Below are positions 54,547 through 63,449 of a stretch of DNA of 64,000 nt, one piece after another; position 1 is the first letter of the stretch; every line of letters starts with the position of its first letter. The position numbers and the translations under genes are program-made. Source of the DNA: Flavobacterium panacagri (lineage in GTDB: Bacteria > Bacteroidota > Bacteroidia > Flavobacteriales > Flavobacteriaceae); NCBI RefSeq assembly GCF_030378165.1, contig NZ_CP119766.1:4216001-4280000 (forward strand), read 5' to 3'. A model generated the notes under the pieces. The model was not told the origin of the DNA. It worked only from the letters and a program-made list of their open reading frames with translations, and searched no databases.

Positions 54547-54549
54547 AAA

Positions 54550-54587
54550 AAAAACAGGCTGTCTCAATTTTTGAGACAGCCTGTTTT
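54550..54587. terminator. Bidirectional terminator between GH3 and the GntR gene
   Basis: A perfect stem, AAAAACAGGCTGTCTCAA against TTGAGACAGCCTGTTTTT with a TTT loop, lies between two convergent genes. Confidence 0.9.
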
Positions 54588-54604
54588 TATCTTACGATTT
54601 TACA

Positions 54605-55309
54605 TTAGATATTATAACAATACTCGTATAAAGCTTTAAAATGTTCTTTCATTTTCTGCTTGGCTAATTGCGGATTTTGTTCTTCAATCGCTTTATAAAT
54701 CTCCATATGTTCCTTCATTCCTTTCTGAGCCTGATTTTCGTCACATACATGATACTTTTCAAAATTGGTGATAATCTCAGGAGTAATGATTAACATTAAA
54801 GTATTAATGGTACTGTTACCACTCGCCTTTGCTATTGCCAAATGAAATAATAAATCTTCCTGCACAGCATCTTTTCCATTCAACGCTTTTTCATTATAGG
54901 CATCAAGAGCGGCTTTCATTCTTTCCAAATCCTCGTCTGTTCTACGGGTTGCGGCCAAACGAACTGTTTTTAGTTCTAATAAAATTCGTGTTTCTACTAA
55001 AGACTTAAAATCTGATTCCTGCAATTTTAAAATATCCTCGATAATACCATTTATAGCAATCTGTCCAATATCAGCAACAAAAGTACCGCTTTGCGGAATC
55101 GATTTTAAAATACCATAAAACTCCAATTTTTGAATAGCTTCACGAACGGCGCTTCGGCTTACTTCGAATTTCTCGGATAACATACGTTCAGATGGGAGTT
55201 TGTCTCCAGGCTCCAAATTTTTATAATTCATATAATCCCTAATCTTTGCGATTATAGTATTCAAAACCTCTTTACTGTCTTTCTTGCTTAGAACCTCTAA
55301 ATTCATCAT
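54605..55309 (-). CDS. FadR-subfamily GntR transcriptional regulator (alginate locus)
   Basis: The N-terminal winged helix (about 10-75; PGDKLPSERMLSEKFEVSRS, then AVREAIQKLEFYGIL) and the all-helical FCD effector domain (~95-225; DLLFHLAIAKASGN, HMEIYKAIEEQNP) place it in the FadR subfamily. The histidines are likely metal and ligand contacts. Related regulators (UxuR/ExuR, and those in alginate loci of marine Bacteroidota) sense uronates or 2-keto-3-deoxygluconate. It is divergent from the alginate susC. The gap contains an operator-like palindrome at the susC start site and a near copy before its own gene, consistent with repression and autoregulation. Two tandem ATGs begin the ORF. Confidence 0.92.
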   Translation of the reverse strand: MMNLEVLSKKDSKEVLNTIIAKIRDYMNYKNLEPGDKLPSERMLSEKFEVSRSAVREAIQKLEFYGILKSIPQSGTFVADIGQIAINGIIEDILKLQESDFKSLVETRILLELKTVRLAATRRTDEDLERMKAALDAYNEKALNGKDAVQEDLLFHLAIAKASGNSTINTLMLIITPEIITNFEKYHVCDENQAQKGMKEHMEIYKAIEEQNPQLAKQKMKEHFKALYEYCYNI

Positions 55310-55329
55310 TACTATTTTTAAATTAGTTT

Positions 55330-55341
55330 TTGGTTATCCAC
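55330..55341. promoter_or_regulatory. Weaker GntR operator candidate before the regulator's own gene
   Basis: TTGGTTATCCAC differs from the site at 55639 by one base within the TGGTTAACCA core. It lies 20 bases upstream of the GntR start. Confidence 0.35.
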
Positions 55342-55602
55342 ATTGGTTTGCTAAAATTATAAAAAAAAACGACATAAAAACAAGAAAAAACTTTCTTTCA
55401 AAATATAAGATTTTGAACTGCTCATTAATGTATTGTCTAATCTAAAACGATAACGATATAGTTGCTTTCATATTTCATTATAAAAAGTTTAAAAAAACTA
55501 TAAAAAAACATAAATTATTATTTTTTTATCACATAAAAACTTAATAAAAAAAGAATTCCATTTTTTTATCATTCTTTTTTGATTTTTACGCACTTACTAT
55601 TC

Positions 55603-55630
55603 TTTGTTTCCAAAAAAACAATTATGTTTG
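55603..55630 (+). promoter_or_regulatory. Candidate promoter of the alginate susC/susD genes
   Basis: TTTG at 55603 and a perfect -7 element TATGTTTG at 55623-55630 are separated by 16 bases. The remainder of the 432-base gap is very AT-rich with no gene. Confidence 0.5.
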
Positions 55631-55638
55631 CCTTATTA

Positions 55639-55652
55639 ATTGGTTAACCAAT
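55639..55652. promoter_or_regulatory. GntR/FadR-type operator at the susC promoter
   Basis: ATTGGTTAACCAAT is a perfect 14-base palindrome with the GGT-TA-ACC layout of UxuR/ExuR-type sites (TTGGTATACCAA). It starts about 9 bases after the -7 element, so a bound repressor would block the start site. Confidence 0.6.
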
Positions 55653-55741
55653 TTGGTTATTTAGTTTGAAATACATAAAAACTCAATTAATAAACTAACC
55701 GAAAAACTATTTGAATGCAAAACCTAACAAAAATTTAAATT

Positions 55742-58700
55742 ATGAAAAAAAAGATTTTGATTTTACTTTTGGTCTTCTCAAGTGTTATCAATGCACAAAC
55801 TGATAAAATAAAAATATCAGGTAGAGTTGTTGATAATACAGGTCAGTCGATACCAGGAGTTACTATTACTTCAGAAGAAAATAGTACAGTAACCGATTTT
55901 GAAGGTTCTTATGTTATTAACGTAAAAAACTCAAAATCAATCATAAAATATTCTTTTATAGGATTTGCGACCAAAACGATTACAGTAGGAAACAGTAAAA
56001 CTATAAATGTAACATTAGTTGAATTTGCAAACGTTCTTGATGATGTAGTGGTGATTGGTTACGGAACTCAAAAACGTTCCAGTGTTACAGGTTCTGTTGC
56101 TAAATTGAAAAGCGATAAATTCGAAGATGCTCCCGTTTCAAGATTAGACAATGCTATTCAAGGAAAAATAGCTGGAGTTCGTGTACAAAGCATTTCATCT
56201 GAAGCTGGTGCTGATACACAGATAAACATTCGTGGAATTAGTTCCGTAAAAGCAGGTTCAGGCCCCCTTCTTGTAGTCGATGGACAACCAATGCCTGATG
56301 GTTTCTCTGCTCTTAATAGCGCAGATGTTGAATCTGTGGAAGTATTAAAAGACGCAGCTTCTGCCGCAATTTATGGTTCTAGAGGAGCTAATGGAGTAAT
56401 ATTAGTAACAACAAAAAGTGGTAAAGAAGGTAAAACGAAATATTATTTTAGAAGTACAGCAGGTGTTAAGCAAGCTTATGATACTTATGATATCATGAGT
56501 TCAACAGATTATGTAGAAAGATTATACGCTGAACAAGCGATGAGAAATGCCGATCCTTTGTGGACTACTGCTTATGGAGCGAGTTTACCATCTTTAGATA
56601 AATGGCGTGCGCAATACTCAATCGAAAAAGATTTATTAGGAGGCCAAGGAACCGATTATCAAAAAGAGGCCTTGCGTAAAGCCTATTATCAAGATATGCA
56701 ATTTAATGTTTCTGGCGGAAGCAATAAGAATAAGTTTTTTATATCAGTCGGCTATCAAAATGATCAAGGTTTAATGCTGAAAAGTGAATTCGAAAAATTA
56801 AACTTCAGAGCAAAATTTGATTTGCAATTGACAGAAAAATTAAAGCTAAATATTAATTTGAATCCATCAAATACAAAAACGGAACGTCCGGCTATTAATT
56901 TCATTGATTTTACGAGATTTCCAAGTTTTATTCCTGTTTATCATACCCAAGCTACAGCTGATTTTATAAATGGACAGCAACCGTCAAGAGGAATTGTTGT
57001 TGGAAATTATGCAGAAGCGTCAGATTTTGCAAACTTAGTGTATACTGGTATTGATCCAAACGGAGTTGCTTATACTACTGCCGCTAATGCAGTTCCGTTT
57101 ACAACATCCAATACAAATCCGATGAGAGCTTTATTGGAGCAAGATGATAATAACAATCAATTTCGTTTTCAAGGAAGTGCCGGTTTAGAATATAAAATCG
57201 CAAAAGGATTGGATTTTAGAACTACAGAAAACATTTACTATAGAAATTCTCAAAGAGTGCAATCTGGTGCTGCAAATGCTGCCAGAATAGGAAACCCAAA
57301 TTATGCAACTTATACCAATGCAAATTATTTCGATTTCTTAACAGAGAATACTTTAAACTATAAAAAAAGTATAGGCAATCATGAATTTGGAGCTTTGGCG
57401 GGGTTCTCATTACAATCTACCAGAACAAAATCGTTAGTTACTGCTGGAACCACTTTCCCTAGTGATGACAACAAAAACTTGAACTATGCTACAGTTATAT
57501 TACAACCTATTCAATCAGATGTTTCAATTGGACTTGTTTCTTTTTTGACCAGAGTAAATTATGCCTATAAGGACAAATATTTACTAATGGGAAGTTATAG
57601 AACAGATGGCAGCAGTAAATTTGGAGATGGCAATAAATGGGGAGGTTTCCCTGCTGTATCTGCAGGATGGGTAATTTCTAAAGAAAAATTCTTGGCAGAT
57701 GTATCTGTAATCAACAGAATGGCTTTTAGAGCAAGTTATGGAGCTACAGGAAATAACAGTATTGGAGATTTTATGTATCAATATTACCTAAATCCTTCTA
57801 ATTATGTAAGCGGTACTGGAAACGGAACTGTTTCTATTGGTTTGGCCAATACAAGTAACATTAATAATAATCCTGATATTACATGGGAAAGAACATTTCA
57901 ATCTAACTTCGGTTTTGATCTTTCTATGTTTAAAAGCAGGCTTAACTTAAACATCGACGTATATCAGTCCAATACTGAAAAACTATTATTAGAACAATCT
58001 AGTATGTTAATTTCAGGATCAAGCTCTGTTATTGCAAACGTGGGAAGCTTAAAAAACAAAGGATTTGAAGTTGAATTATCTACAGTTAATCTTAAAAGCA
58101 AAAATTTCTCTTGGACTTCTGATTTTAATATCGCTCATGTTAAAAATCAAATCACTAATCTTGGCGATAAAACAATGATCATCTCGCCAACTATCGATGG
58201 CCGAAATGGATTGAATAATTATGCTATTGTTGGACAACCTTTAATCAGTTTCTATGGATTTAAAACTAATGGAATCTGGAACAGTATTGAGGAAATCACT
58301 GCTTCTGGTTTAACAACAACTTTGACCAACGGATTGAAAGAAGGTGGTTTGAAAATTATTGACTTAAATGGAGACGGAATTCTGGACAATAACGACAGAA
58401 CAATTTTAGGTAATCCTTATCCTGATTTTACTTGGGGTTTCACTAATAAGTTTACATTCAAAAATATCGATTTAAGTTTTACACTTCAGGGGGTTGTAGG
58501 TGGCGAATTAATTAATGGAGATGTTAACTACAATGAGCCTAAAGAACGAAACTTAAATTACATGGCAAACAGATGGGTAAGTCCAAGTAATCCTGGTGAT
58601 GGAAAAACCCCTTATACAACAAATGGTTATAACTGGGTTTTTACAGACAATGCTATAGAAGATGCTTCCTATACTTCTTTAAGAGAAATTTCTCTTGGAT

Positions 58701-58915
58701 ATAATTTAGGGAAAAATGCATTAAAACAAGTAGGCTTAACAAATTTAAGATTCTCTCTTTCAGGACAAAACCTATTATTCTGGAATAACAAAAACTACAG
58801 AGGCATTAATATTGAAGCCAGAACATCACAAACCAGTGCTTTGATAGATGGTTATCAAAGAGGAGGTTTCCCGATGCAGCGAACTGTTTTATTTGGAGTT
58901 GAAGTAGGTTTATAA
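55742..58915 (+). CDS. SusC/RagA-family TonB-dependent transporter (alginate locus)
   Basis: This outer-membrane importer should carry alginate oligosaccharides. A short signal peptide (1-18, SVINAQ) leads to a regulatory-like domain (~24-95; ISGRVVDNTGQSIPGVTITS), TonB-box-type VLDDVVVIGYGTQKRSSVTG and the plug (~115-225; LLVVDGQPMPDG, DVESVEVLKDAASAAIYG). The barrel ends in FGVEVGL. At 1057 residues the length is typical. SusD follows after 21 bases. The low identity to the pectin SusC in the barrel is as expected for a different glycan. Confidence 0.95.
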   Translation: MKKKILILLLVFSSVINAQTDKIKISGRVVDNTGQSIPGVTITSEENSTVTDFEGSYVINVKNSKSIIKYSFIGFATKTITVGNSKTINVTLVEFANVLDDVVVIGYGTQKRSSVTGSVAKLKSDKFEDAPVSRLDNAIQGKIAGVRVQSISSEAGADTQINIRGISSVKAGSGPLLVVDGQPMPDGFSALNSADVESVEVLKDAASAAIYGSRGANGVILVTTKSGKEGKTKYYFRSTAGVKQAYDTYDIMSSTDYVERLYAEQAMRNADPLWTTAYGASLPSLDKWRAQYSIEKDLLGGQGTDYQKEALRKAYYQDMQFNVSGGSNKNKFFISVGYQNDQGLMLKSEFEKLNFRAKFDLQLTEKLKLNINLNPSNTKTERPAINFIDFTRFPSFIPVYHTQATADFINGQQPSRGIVVGNYAEASDFANLVYTGIDPNGVAYTTAANAVPFTTSNTNPMRALLEQDDNNNQFRFQGSAGLEYKIAKGLDFRTTENIYYRNSQRVQSGAANAARIGNPNYATYTNANYFDFLTENTLNYKKSIGNHEFGALAGFSLQSTRTKSLVTAGTTFPSDDNKNLNYATVILQPIQSDVSIGLVSFLTRVNYAYKDKYLLMGSYRTDGSSKFGDGNKWGGFPAVSAGWVISKEKFLADVSVINRMAFRASYGATGNNSIGDFMYQYYLNPSNYVSGTGNGTVSIGLANTSNINNNPDITWERTFQSNFGFDLSMFKSRLNLNIDVYQSNTEKLLLEQSSMLISGSSSVIANVGSLKNKGFEVELSTVNLKSKNFSWTSDFNIAHVKNQITNLGDKTMIISPTIDGRNGLNNYAIVGQPLISFYGFKTNGIWNSIEEITASGLTTTLTNGLKEGGLKIIDLNGDGILDNNDRTILGNPYPDFTWGFTNKFTFKNIDLSFTLQGVVGGELINGDVNYNEPKERNLNYMANRWVSPSNPGDGKTPYTTNGYNWVFTDNAIEDASYTSLREISLGYNLGKNALKQVGLTNLRFSLSGQNLLFWNNKNYRGINIEARTSQTSALIDGYQRGGFPMQRTVLFGVEVGL

Positions 58916-58936
58916 TTAAAAAAATAAAAAATAACT

Positions 58937-60547
58937 ATGAAAAATATTTTCAATACAAGCAAGCTGTTCATTTTATTTTTAGTTCTATCTGTAAGCGGCT
59001 GTTCTGATTATATAGAACTTGAAAACAAAAATGATATCCCTCAAAAAGGATTTTATAATAGTGAAAGTGAATTAAATTATGCTTTATCAGGATGTTACAG
59101 TACCTTGAGAGCTCCTATCGCTTATGAGTGGATGCTGTCTGAAATCAGAAGTGACAATACTTTTATGAACCTTACTGCTACAACAGTCCCTCAGAACTTA
59201 CAGATTTATAGTAATGATATATTTGAAGCACCAGCTTTTGATAGTTTTATTGAAAGTTACTGGGGAACAACGTATCAAAGTATTAGAAGTATTAATGCTT
59301 TATTAGAAGGTTTAAAAACTTCTTACAATCCAAATTCAGGTACAATTGAATACGGCTCTTTTACTATTACGATGACAGAAGCCGAAAGAAAAAGAATTGC
59401 GGGAGAGGCTTCTTTTATGAGAGCTTATCATTACTTTAATTTAGTACGTCTGTATGGCGGGGTATTTCTAATTGACAAAGTCGTTTCTTCTGAAGAATCA
59501 TTGAGAATTCCAAGATCTACCGTTGCAGACATCTATAAATTTATTCTAGCAGACTTAAAAAATGCTTCTGAAAATTGTATCTCTGCCAAATATGGCAATA
59601 CAACAGATGCACAAAAAGCGGTGCAAGGAAAAGCTACCGTTTGGGCTGCCAAAGCTTTATTGGCAAAAGTGTACCTTACCTTAGGACAAAAAGCAGATGC
59701 TTTGCAACTCCTAACAGATGTAATTGGAAACAGTGGACATTCTATTTTAACAGGAGCTACAGGATATGCTAATGTTTTTTCAAGTACTAATGAGATGAAT
59801 GCTGAAATTGTTTTTGCTATAAGATTCAAATCTGGAGCATTGGGATATGGCAGTTCCTTATCCAATTTGTTTGCTACAAATAACACAAGTGTGGCCTCTC
59901 AAACTAAATTGGCACAGCCAGTAGGAACTAGAGGTTCGTATAATAATCCAACAGCAGAATTGTACAATTCGTATGCTACAAACGATATAAGAAGAGATTA
60001 TTCGATAAAGGTTTACAAACCAACTGCAACGTCATTATCATCAACATGGACGTATTGGGCTGCAAAACACAATATCGCGACAACTGTTGCAAATGACTCT
60101 GAGTTAGACTGGCCAGTATTGCGTTACAGTGATGTATTGTTGATGTATTGTGAAGCTGTTGGTGCTAACAATCCAACAACTTTAGGGTATTTAAACCAAG
60201 TACATACCAGAGCAGGATTAACAGCCTTGACTAGCGCAAATGTTAACACGCAAGCCTTATACGAAAAAGCGGTTGCCGATGAAAGAAGATGGGAATTCGC
60301 CCTAGAAAATCAAAGATGGTTTGATTTACTACGTTTTTCTACTACCATGCCAACGATTAATGCAAAAGCAGTAATGAATAATCATTTTGCCGTAATGCAA
60401 CCTTTCTATGCTCAATATGATGGTGCTTACACAACTGCACAATTACAACAAAAAACAGCAGATCCAAAATTTGATTTATTACCGATTCCAAATTCGGAAA
60501 TTGTTACCAATACAATTAATCCAATACAGCAGAATCCTGGTTATTAA
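58937..60547 (+). CDS. SusD/RagB-family glycan-binding lipoprotein (alginate locus)
   Basis: This surface lipoprotein forms the lid of the SusC transporter. The lipoprotein signal has C22 (LSVSGCSDYIELENKN), followed by an acidic tail start. TPR-like helices are visible (RIAGEASFMRAYHYFNLVRL, WAAKALLAKVYLTLGQ). The C-terminal part has LRYSDVLLMYCEAVG and DERRWEFALENQRWFDLLRF. The length of 536 residues is normal. A terminator follows at 60590, so the SusCD pair forms its own transcript, separate from the minus-strand genes that follow. Confidence 0.95.
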   Translation: MKNIFNTSKLFILFLVLSVSGCSDYIELENKNDIPQKGFYNSESELNYALSGCYSTLRAPIAYEWMLSEIRSDNTFMNLTATTVPQNLQIYSNDIFEAPAFDSFIESYWGTTYQSIRSINALLEGLKTSYNPNSGTIEYGSFTITMTEAERKRIAGEASFMRAYHYFNLVRLYGGVFLIDKVVSSEESLRIPRSTVADIYKFILADLKNASENCISAKYGNTTDAQKAVQGKATVWAAKALLAKVYLTLGQKADALQLLTDVIGNSGHSILTGATGYANVFSSTNEMNAEIVFAIRFKSGALGYGSSLSNLFATNNTSVASQTKLAQPVGTRGSYNNPTAELYNSYATNDIRRDYSIKVYKPTATSLSSTWTYWAAKHNIATTVANDSELDWPVLRYSDVLLMYCEAVGANNPTTLGYLNQVHTRAGLTALTSANVNTQALYEKAVADERRWEFALENQRWFDLLRFSTTMPTINAKAVMNNHFAVMQPFYAQYDGAYTTAQLQQKTADPKFDLLPIPNSEIVTNTINPIQQNPGY

Positions 60548-60589
60548 TCCTCAAAACATTTTAATTAAATAGTAATTTTTATTTTATTG

Positions 60590-60638
60590 AAACATCCCAT
60601 AATACTTGCTTTGATGCAAGATATTATGGGATGTTTTT
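60590..60638 (+). terminator. Strong terminator after alginate susD
   Basis: AACATCCCATAATA plus CTTGC pairs with GCAAG plus TATTATGGGATGTT (one bulged A) and is followed by a T-run, 43 bases after the stop. Confidence 0.9.
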
Positions 60639-60691
60639 ATATAACAACTGTAAGTAAAAAGACGAAATTTACATCTTTTAGTCTCCAACAG

Positions 60692-60724
60692 AAACCTGAC
60701 AGGTTTTAAAAACCTGTCAGGTTT
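60692..60724. repeat. AACCTGACAGGTT-type palindrome
   Basis: AAACCTGACAGGTTTT and AAAACCTGTCAGGTTT form a nested perfect palindrome. It is one of three unrelated palindromes packed in the 661-base gap 60548-61208. Confidence 0.75.
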
Positions 60725-60789
60725 AACTTGAAAAACAATACTATTTTTGATTCGCATTATCATCCAAAAATGCAAAACTCGTTATTGTA

Positions 60790-60804
60790 AGCTCCAACGG
60801 AGCT
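60790..60804. repeat. AGCTCC-AAC-GGAGCT palindrome
   Basis: This short palindrome followed by AAATATT resembles AGCTCagtgGAGCTATATATT at 14951-14971. It is a weak candidate for another dispersed motif. Confidence 0.45.
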
Positions 60805-60903
60805 AAATATTTAAAAATATCAATTCGAGCAAATAAACCACTTATGAACTTAAAGTCAATAGTATAGCTGACAGATTGAAAGTCTTCAAGTTTCGAAACT
60901 TAA

Positions 60904-60971
60904 TTTTAACCACAAATTGCACAAATTTTCGCAGATTAATTTGTGGGAATTTGTGCAATTTGTGGTTAAAA
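60904..60971. repeat. Palindromic repeat (ACCACAAATTGCACAAATT family)
   Basis: Positions 60904-60927 and 60948-60971 are a perfect 24-base inverted repeat beginning TTTTAACCACAAATTGCACA. The loop contains TTCGCAGATTAATTTGTGGG. It belongs with the CACAAATTT cargo in copies C and E. Confidence 0.8.
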
Positions 60972-61156
60972 ACTTTTTTAGAAGCTAAAATCGAAATACT
61001 TTAAAGTAAATAGTTTTAGAATATTTTTTGAGACCAATAAAAAAGCAACAATGTAGCGAAATATATTTAGTATGTTTAAAAAAACGTTACTCCATTTCAG
61101 CTTTCTATTGTACACATCTTGCTATAAAGATTTTGCTTTTCTCTGAAGCTTACAAA

Positions 61157-61188
61157 AAAAAGGCTGTCCAAAATAGGACAGCCTTTTT
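61157..61188. terminator. Terminator at the end of the MFS-SDR genes
   Basis: AAAAAGGCTGTCC and GGACAGCCTTTTT around a 6-base loop. On the minus strand it ends the SDR gene 21 bases after its stop. Confidence 0.85.
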
Positions 61189-61208
61189 ACTCTTTTTGGT
61201 ATTTTATT

Positions 61209-61964
61209 TTAGCTAAAGGCTAATCCTCCATTAATATCAATATTATTTCCAGATAAAAATGACGATTCTTCAGAAGCTAAATAAGCTACTAAATCGGCTA
61301 CTTCATCAGCACGTCCCTCACGGCGTAAAGCTGTCGCATTTGCAACATTTACGCGTACTTGGTCTTTTGTAAAATCATCATGAAATCTTGTTGCAATCAT
61401 ACCTGGATTAATTGCATTTACACGAATTCCTTTTGGCCCTAATTCTTTAGCCAATCCTCTTGTAAAAGTAGAAACTGCTCCTTTTGAAGCCGCATATAAA
61501 AATGCTCCTGGCCCGCCGCCATCTCTTCCAGCCTGTGACGCAAAATTTACAATTGCACTACCCTCGCCCATTAAAGGAACAAAAGCTTTAGTTACAAACA
61601 CAGCCGATTTGAAGTTTACATCCATAATAAGATTATAAAAATCGACATCTATTTCATCAATTGTTTTACGAGCAAATAAACCTCCGGCAACATTAACTAA
61701 AATATCAACTTTCTCACCAAATGCAGTTTTAGTCTTCTCCACAAGATTAGAAATATCTGTCAAACTTGTAGCGTCACCTTGAACATAAATTCCCTTTCCT
61801 CCCATTTCTTCAATTAGTCTAATTGTCTCTTTAGCATCATCTTCATTATCAAAATAATTAATAACAACATTAGCACCTTCCTTTGCTAATTTTAATGATA
61901 CAGCGCGACCAATATCTCTGGCGCCGCCTGTTACAACAGCTACTTTACCTTTTAATTTACTCAT
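61209..61964 (-). CDS. SDR-family oxidoreductase, probable DEH (unsaturated uronate ketone) reductase
   Basis: This is a classical short-chain dehydrogenase of 251 residues. It has the nucleotide motif TGGARDIG (12-19), NVAG (91-94), catalytic S143, and Y157-AAS-K161. In alginate breakdown, 4-deoxy-L-erythro-5-hexoseulose uronate (DEH), formed from the monomer released by lyases, is reduced by such SDRs to 2-keto-3-deoxygluconate; the Flavobacterium enzyme FlRed is of this family. The position beside a PL7 lyase and a hexuronate transporter supports that role. A KduD-type activity on pectin products is the alternative. It lies 35 bases after the MFS gene. Confidence 0.85.
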   Translation of the reverse strand: MSKLKGKVAVVTGGARDIGRAVSLKLAKEGANVVINYFDNEDDAKETIRLIEEMGGKGIYVQGDATSLTDISNLVEKTKTAFGEKVDILVNVAGGLFARKTIDEIDVDFYNLIMDVNFKSAVFVTKAFVPLMGEGSAIVNFASQAGRDGGGPGAFLYAASKGAVSTFTRGLAKELGPKGIRVNAINPGMIATRFHDDFTKDQVRVNVANATALRREGRADEVADLVAYLASEESSFLSGNNIDINGGLAFS

Positions 61965-61999
61965 CTTAATTCTAATTTATTTTTAAGTTTATATTTTGT

Positions 62000-63286
62000 T
62001 TATTTTTCTACAGATTCAATATTTCTAGCGAAATAATAGATTGCGCCTACTCCTAATGGAACAAAAACCGCAATAGCAATAAAAATTGGTGTATATGATA
62101 TTTCGGCAATTAAGGGCACTAGAAAATTCATAATAATTACAGAAAATACGCCTACCATTCCGCCTAATCCAGCCAATGACCCAACAGATTTTCCACTAAA
62201 CAGGTCACTTGGCAAAGTCTGCACATTTCCAATAGCAAACTGAAAACCAAACAATACCACAAAAACAATGGCTACAAAACGTTCAGGCGACGTAGCAAAA
62301 AATACTGAGGCCACTAATCCAAAAAGCATAATGATGCCACCTATTAAAATGGTTGTTTTTCTTCCTTTATTGATTGAATTTGTTTTAGATATAATCTGTC
62401 CAGAAACATAGCCTCCAGCAATACTTCCTATGGCAGCACCAACATAAGGCACCCAAGCAAAAGCTCCCACTTCTTTAACATTAAATCCATATACATCAAA
62501 AAGATAAATCGGCATCCATCCAACAAAAAACCACCAAATAGGCTCAAGAAATAAACGTCCAACAACTATAGCCCAAGATTCTCTGTAAGAAAGAATTTCT
62601 TTTAAACTTAGACCTTTCGTGTGCTCAGTAGCACTTTGATCCGCTTTGCTCTGCCCCTCAATTATATATTTTTGTTCCTCCTGAGTAATCCAAGGATGCT
62701 TTTTTGGGCCAGCTTTATTCACAAAAAGCCAAGGTACAATCCATAGAATCCCGAAAGAACCTATTATCATAAATGTGATTCTCCATCCATAGCTTACAAA
62801 AAGCGCCGCAATAAAAGGCGGTGCAATTACAGATCCAATAGATGCTCCTGCATTGAATAAACCTTGTGCAATGGCTCTTTCTTTGATTGGAAACCATTCG
62901 GCATTGCTTTTTACGCCGCCGGGCCAATTTCCTGCCTCAGAAATCCCTAAAGTACTTCTGAAAAAGGCGATGGATAAAAAACCTCTTACGGTAGAATGAA
63001 GAAAAGAAGATAATCCCCAAACCCCAATACTGATTACATAACCAATTCGAGTTCCGACTTTATCAAACAGTTTTCCCGAAAACAATTGTCCTAATGCATA
63101 AAAAACCATAAAAATGTTCAGGATATTACCATAATCATTTTTGTTAAGCCCTAAAGATTTTGAAATAGAACCTTCGACATTTTCGTTGCCCCACATTATG
63201 GCAAGCGCACTTCTATCAATGTAATTGATAACCGTGGCTAAAAATATCAACCCAATAATAAACCATCTAAGTCCTTTTACTTTCAT
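62000..63286 (-). CDS. MFS transporter, hexuronate (ExuT-like) family
   Basis: An inner-membrane secondary transporter of 428 residues with twelve predicted helices. The N-terminal motif FLATVINYIDRSALAIMWG and the loop FDKVGTRIGY after helix 2 match the anion:cation symporter/ExuT branch of the major facilitator superfamily. The central loop (~190-225) is typical. It would bring unsaturated uronate monomers or DEH from the periplasm into the cytoplasm for the SDR. The SDR gene is 35 bases downstream, and the PL7 lyase lies upstream. Confidence 0.88.
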   Translation of the reverse strand: MKVKGLRWFIIGLIFLATVINYIDRSALAIMWGNENVEGSISKSLGLNKNDYGNILNIFMVFYALGQLFSGKLFDKVGTRIGYVISIGVWGLSSFLHSTVRGFLSIAFFRSTLGISEAGNWPGGVKSNAEWFPIKERAIAQGLFNAGASIGSVIAPPFIAALFVSYGWRITFMIIGSFGILWIVPWLFVNKAGPKKHPWITQEEQKYIIEGQSKADQSATEHTKGLSLKEILSYRESWAIVVGRLFLEPIWWFFVGWMPIYLFDVYGFNVKEVGAFAWVPYVGAAIGSIAGGYVSGQIISKTNSINKGRKTTILIGGIIMLFGLVASVFFATSPERFVAIVFVVLFGFQFAIGNVQTLPSDLFSGKSVGSLAGLGGMVGVFSVIIMNFLVPLIAEISYTPIFIAIAVFVPLGVGAIYYFARNIESVEK

Positions 63287-63398
63287 TATAATTTGTTTTT
63301 TTAGGTTCTAAAATCTCTTCAAAAAGAATATAGAACTTCCTGCATCAATGTTTTTAGCATGATGAATTGTTTATTTTTTTTAATTGGCGATAAAATAA

Positions 63399-63429
63399 CT
63401 AAGTGAAAAATCAATCTATCTACACTTAG
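63399..63429 (-). other. Weak hairpin after the PL7 gene
   Basis: CTAAGTG and CACTTAG arms around a 17-base loop, followed on the minus strand by TTATTTTAT, may be a weak terminator between PL7 and the MFS gene. Confidence 0.3.
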
Positions 63430-63449
63430 ACAAACCTATTATCCATCTC

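Noticed and set aside
61028..61216. Plus-strand ORF of 62 codons in the gap before the SDR gene
   Set aside because: It runs through the terminator at 61157-61188, has low-complexity composition (repeated K, F, L) and no recognisable motif.
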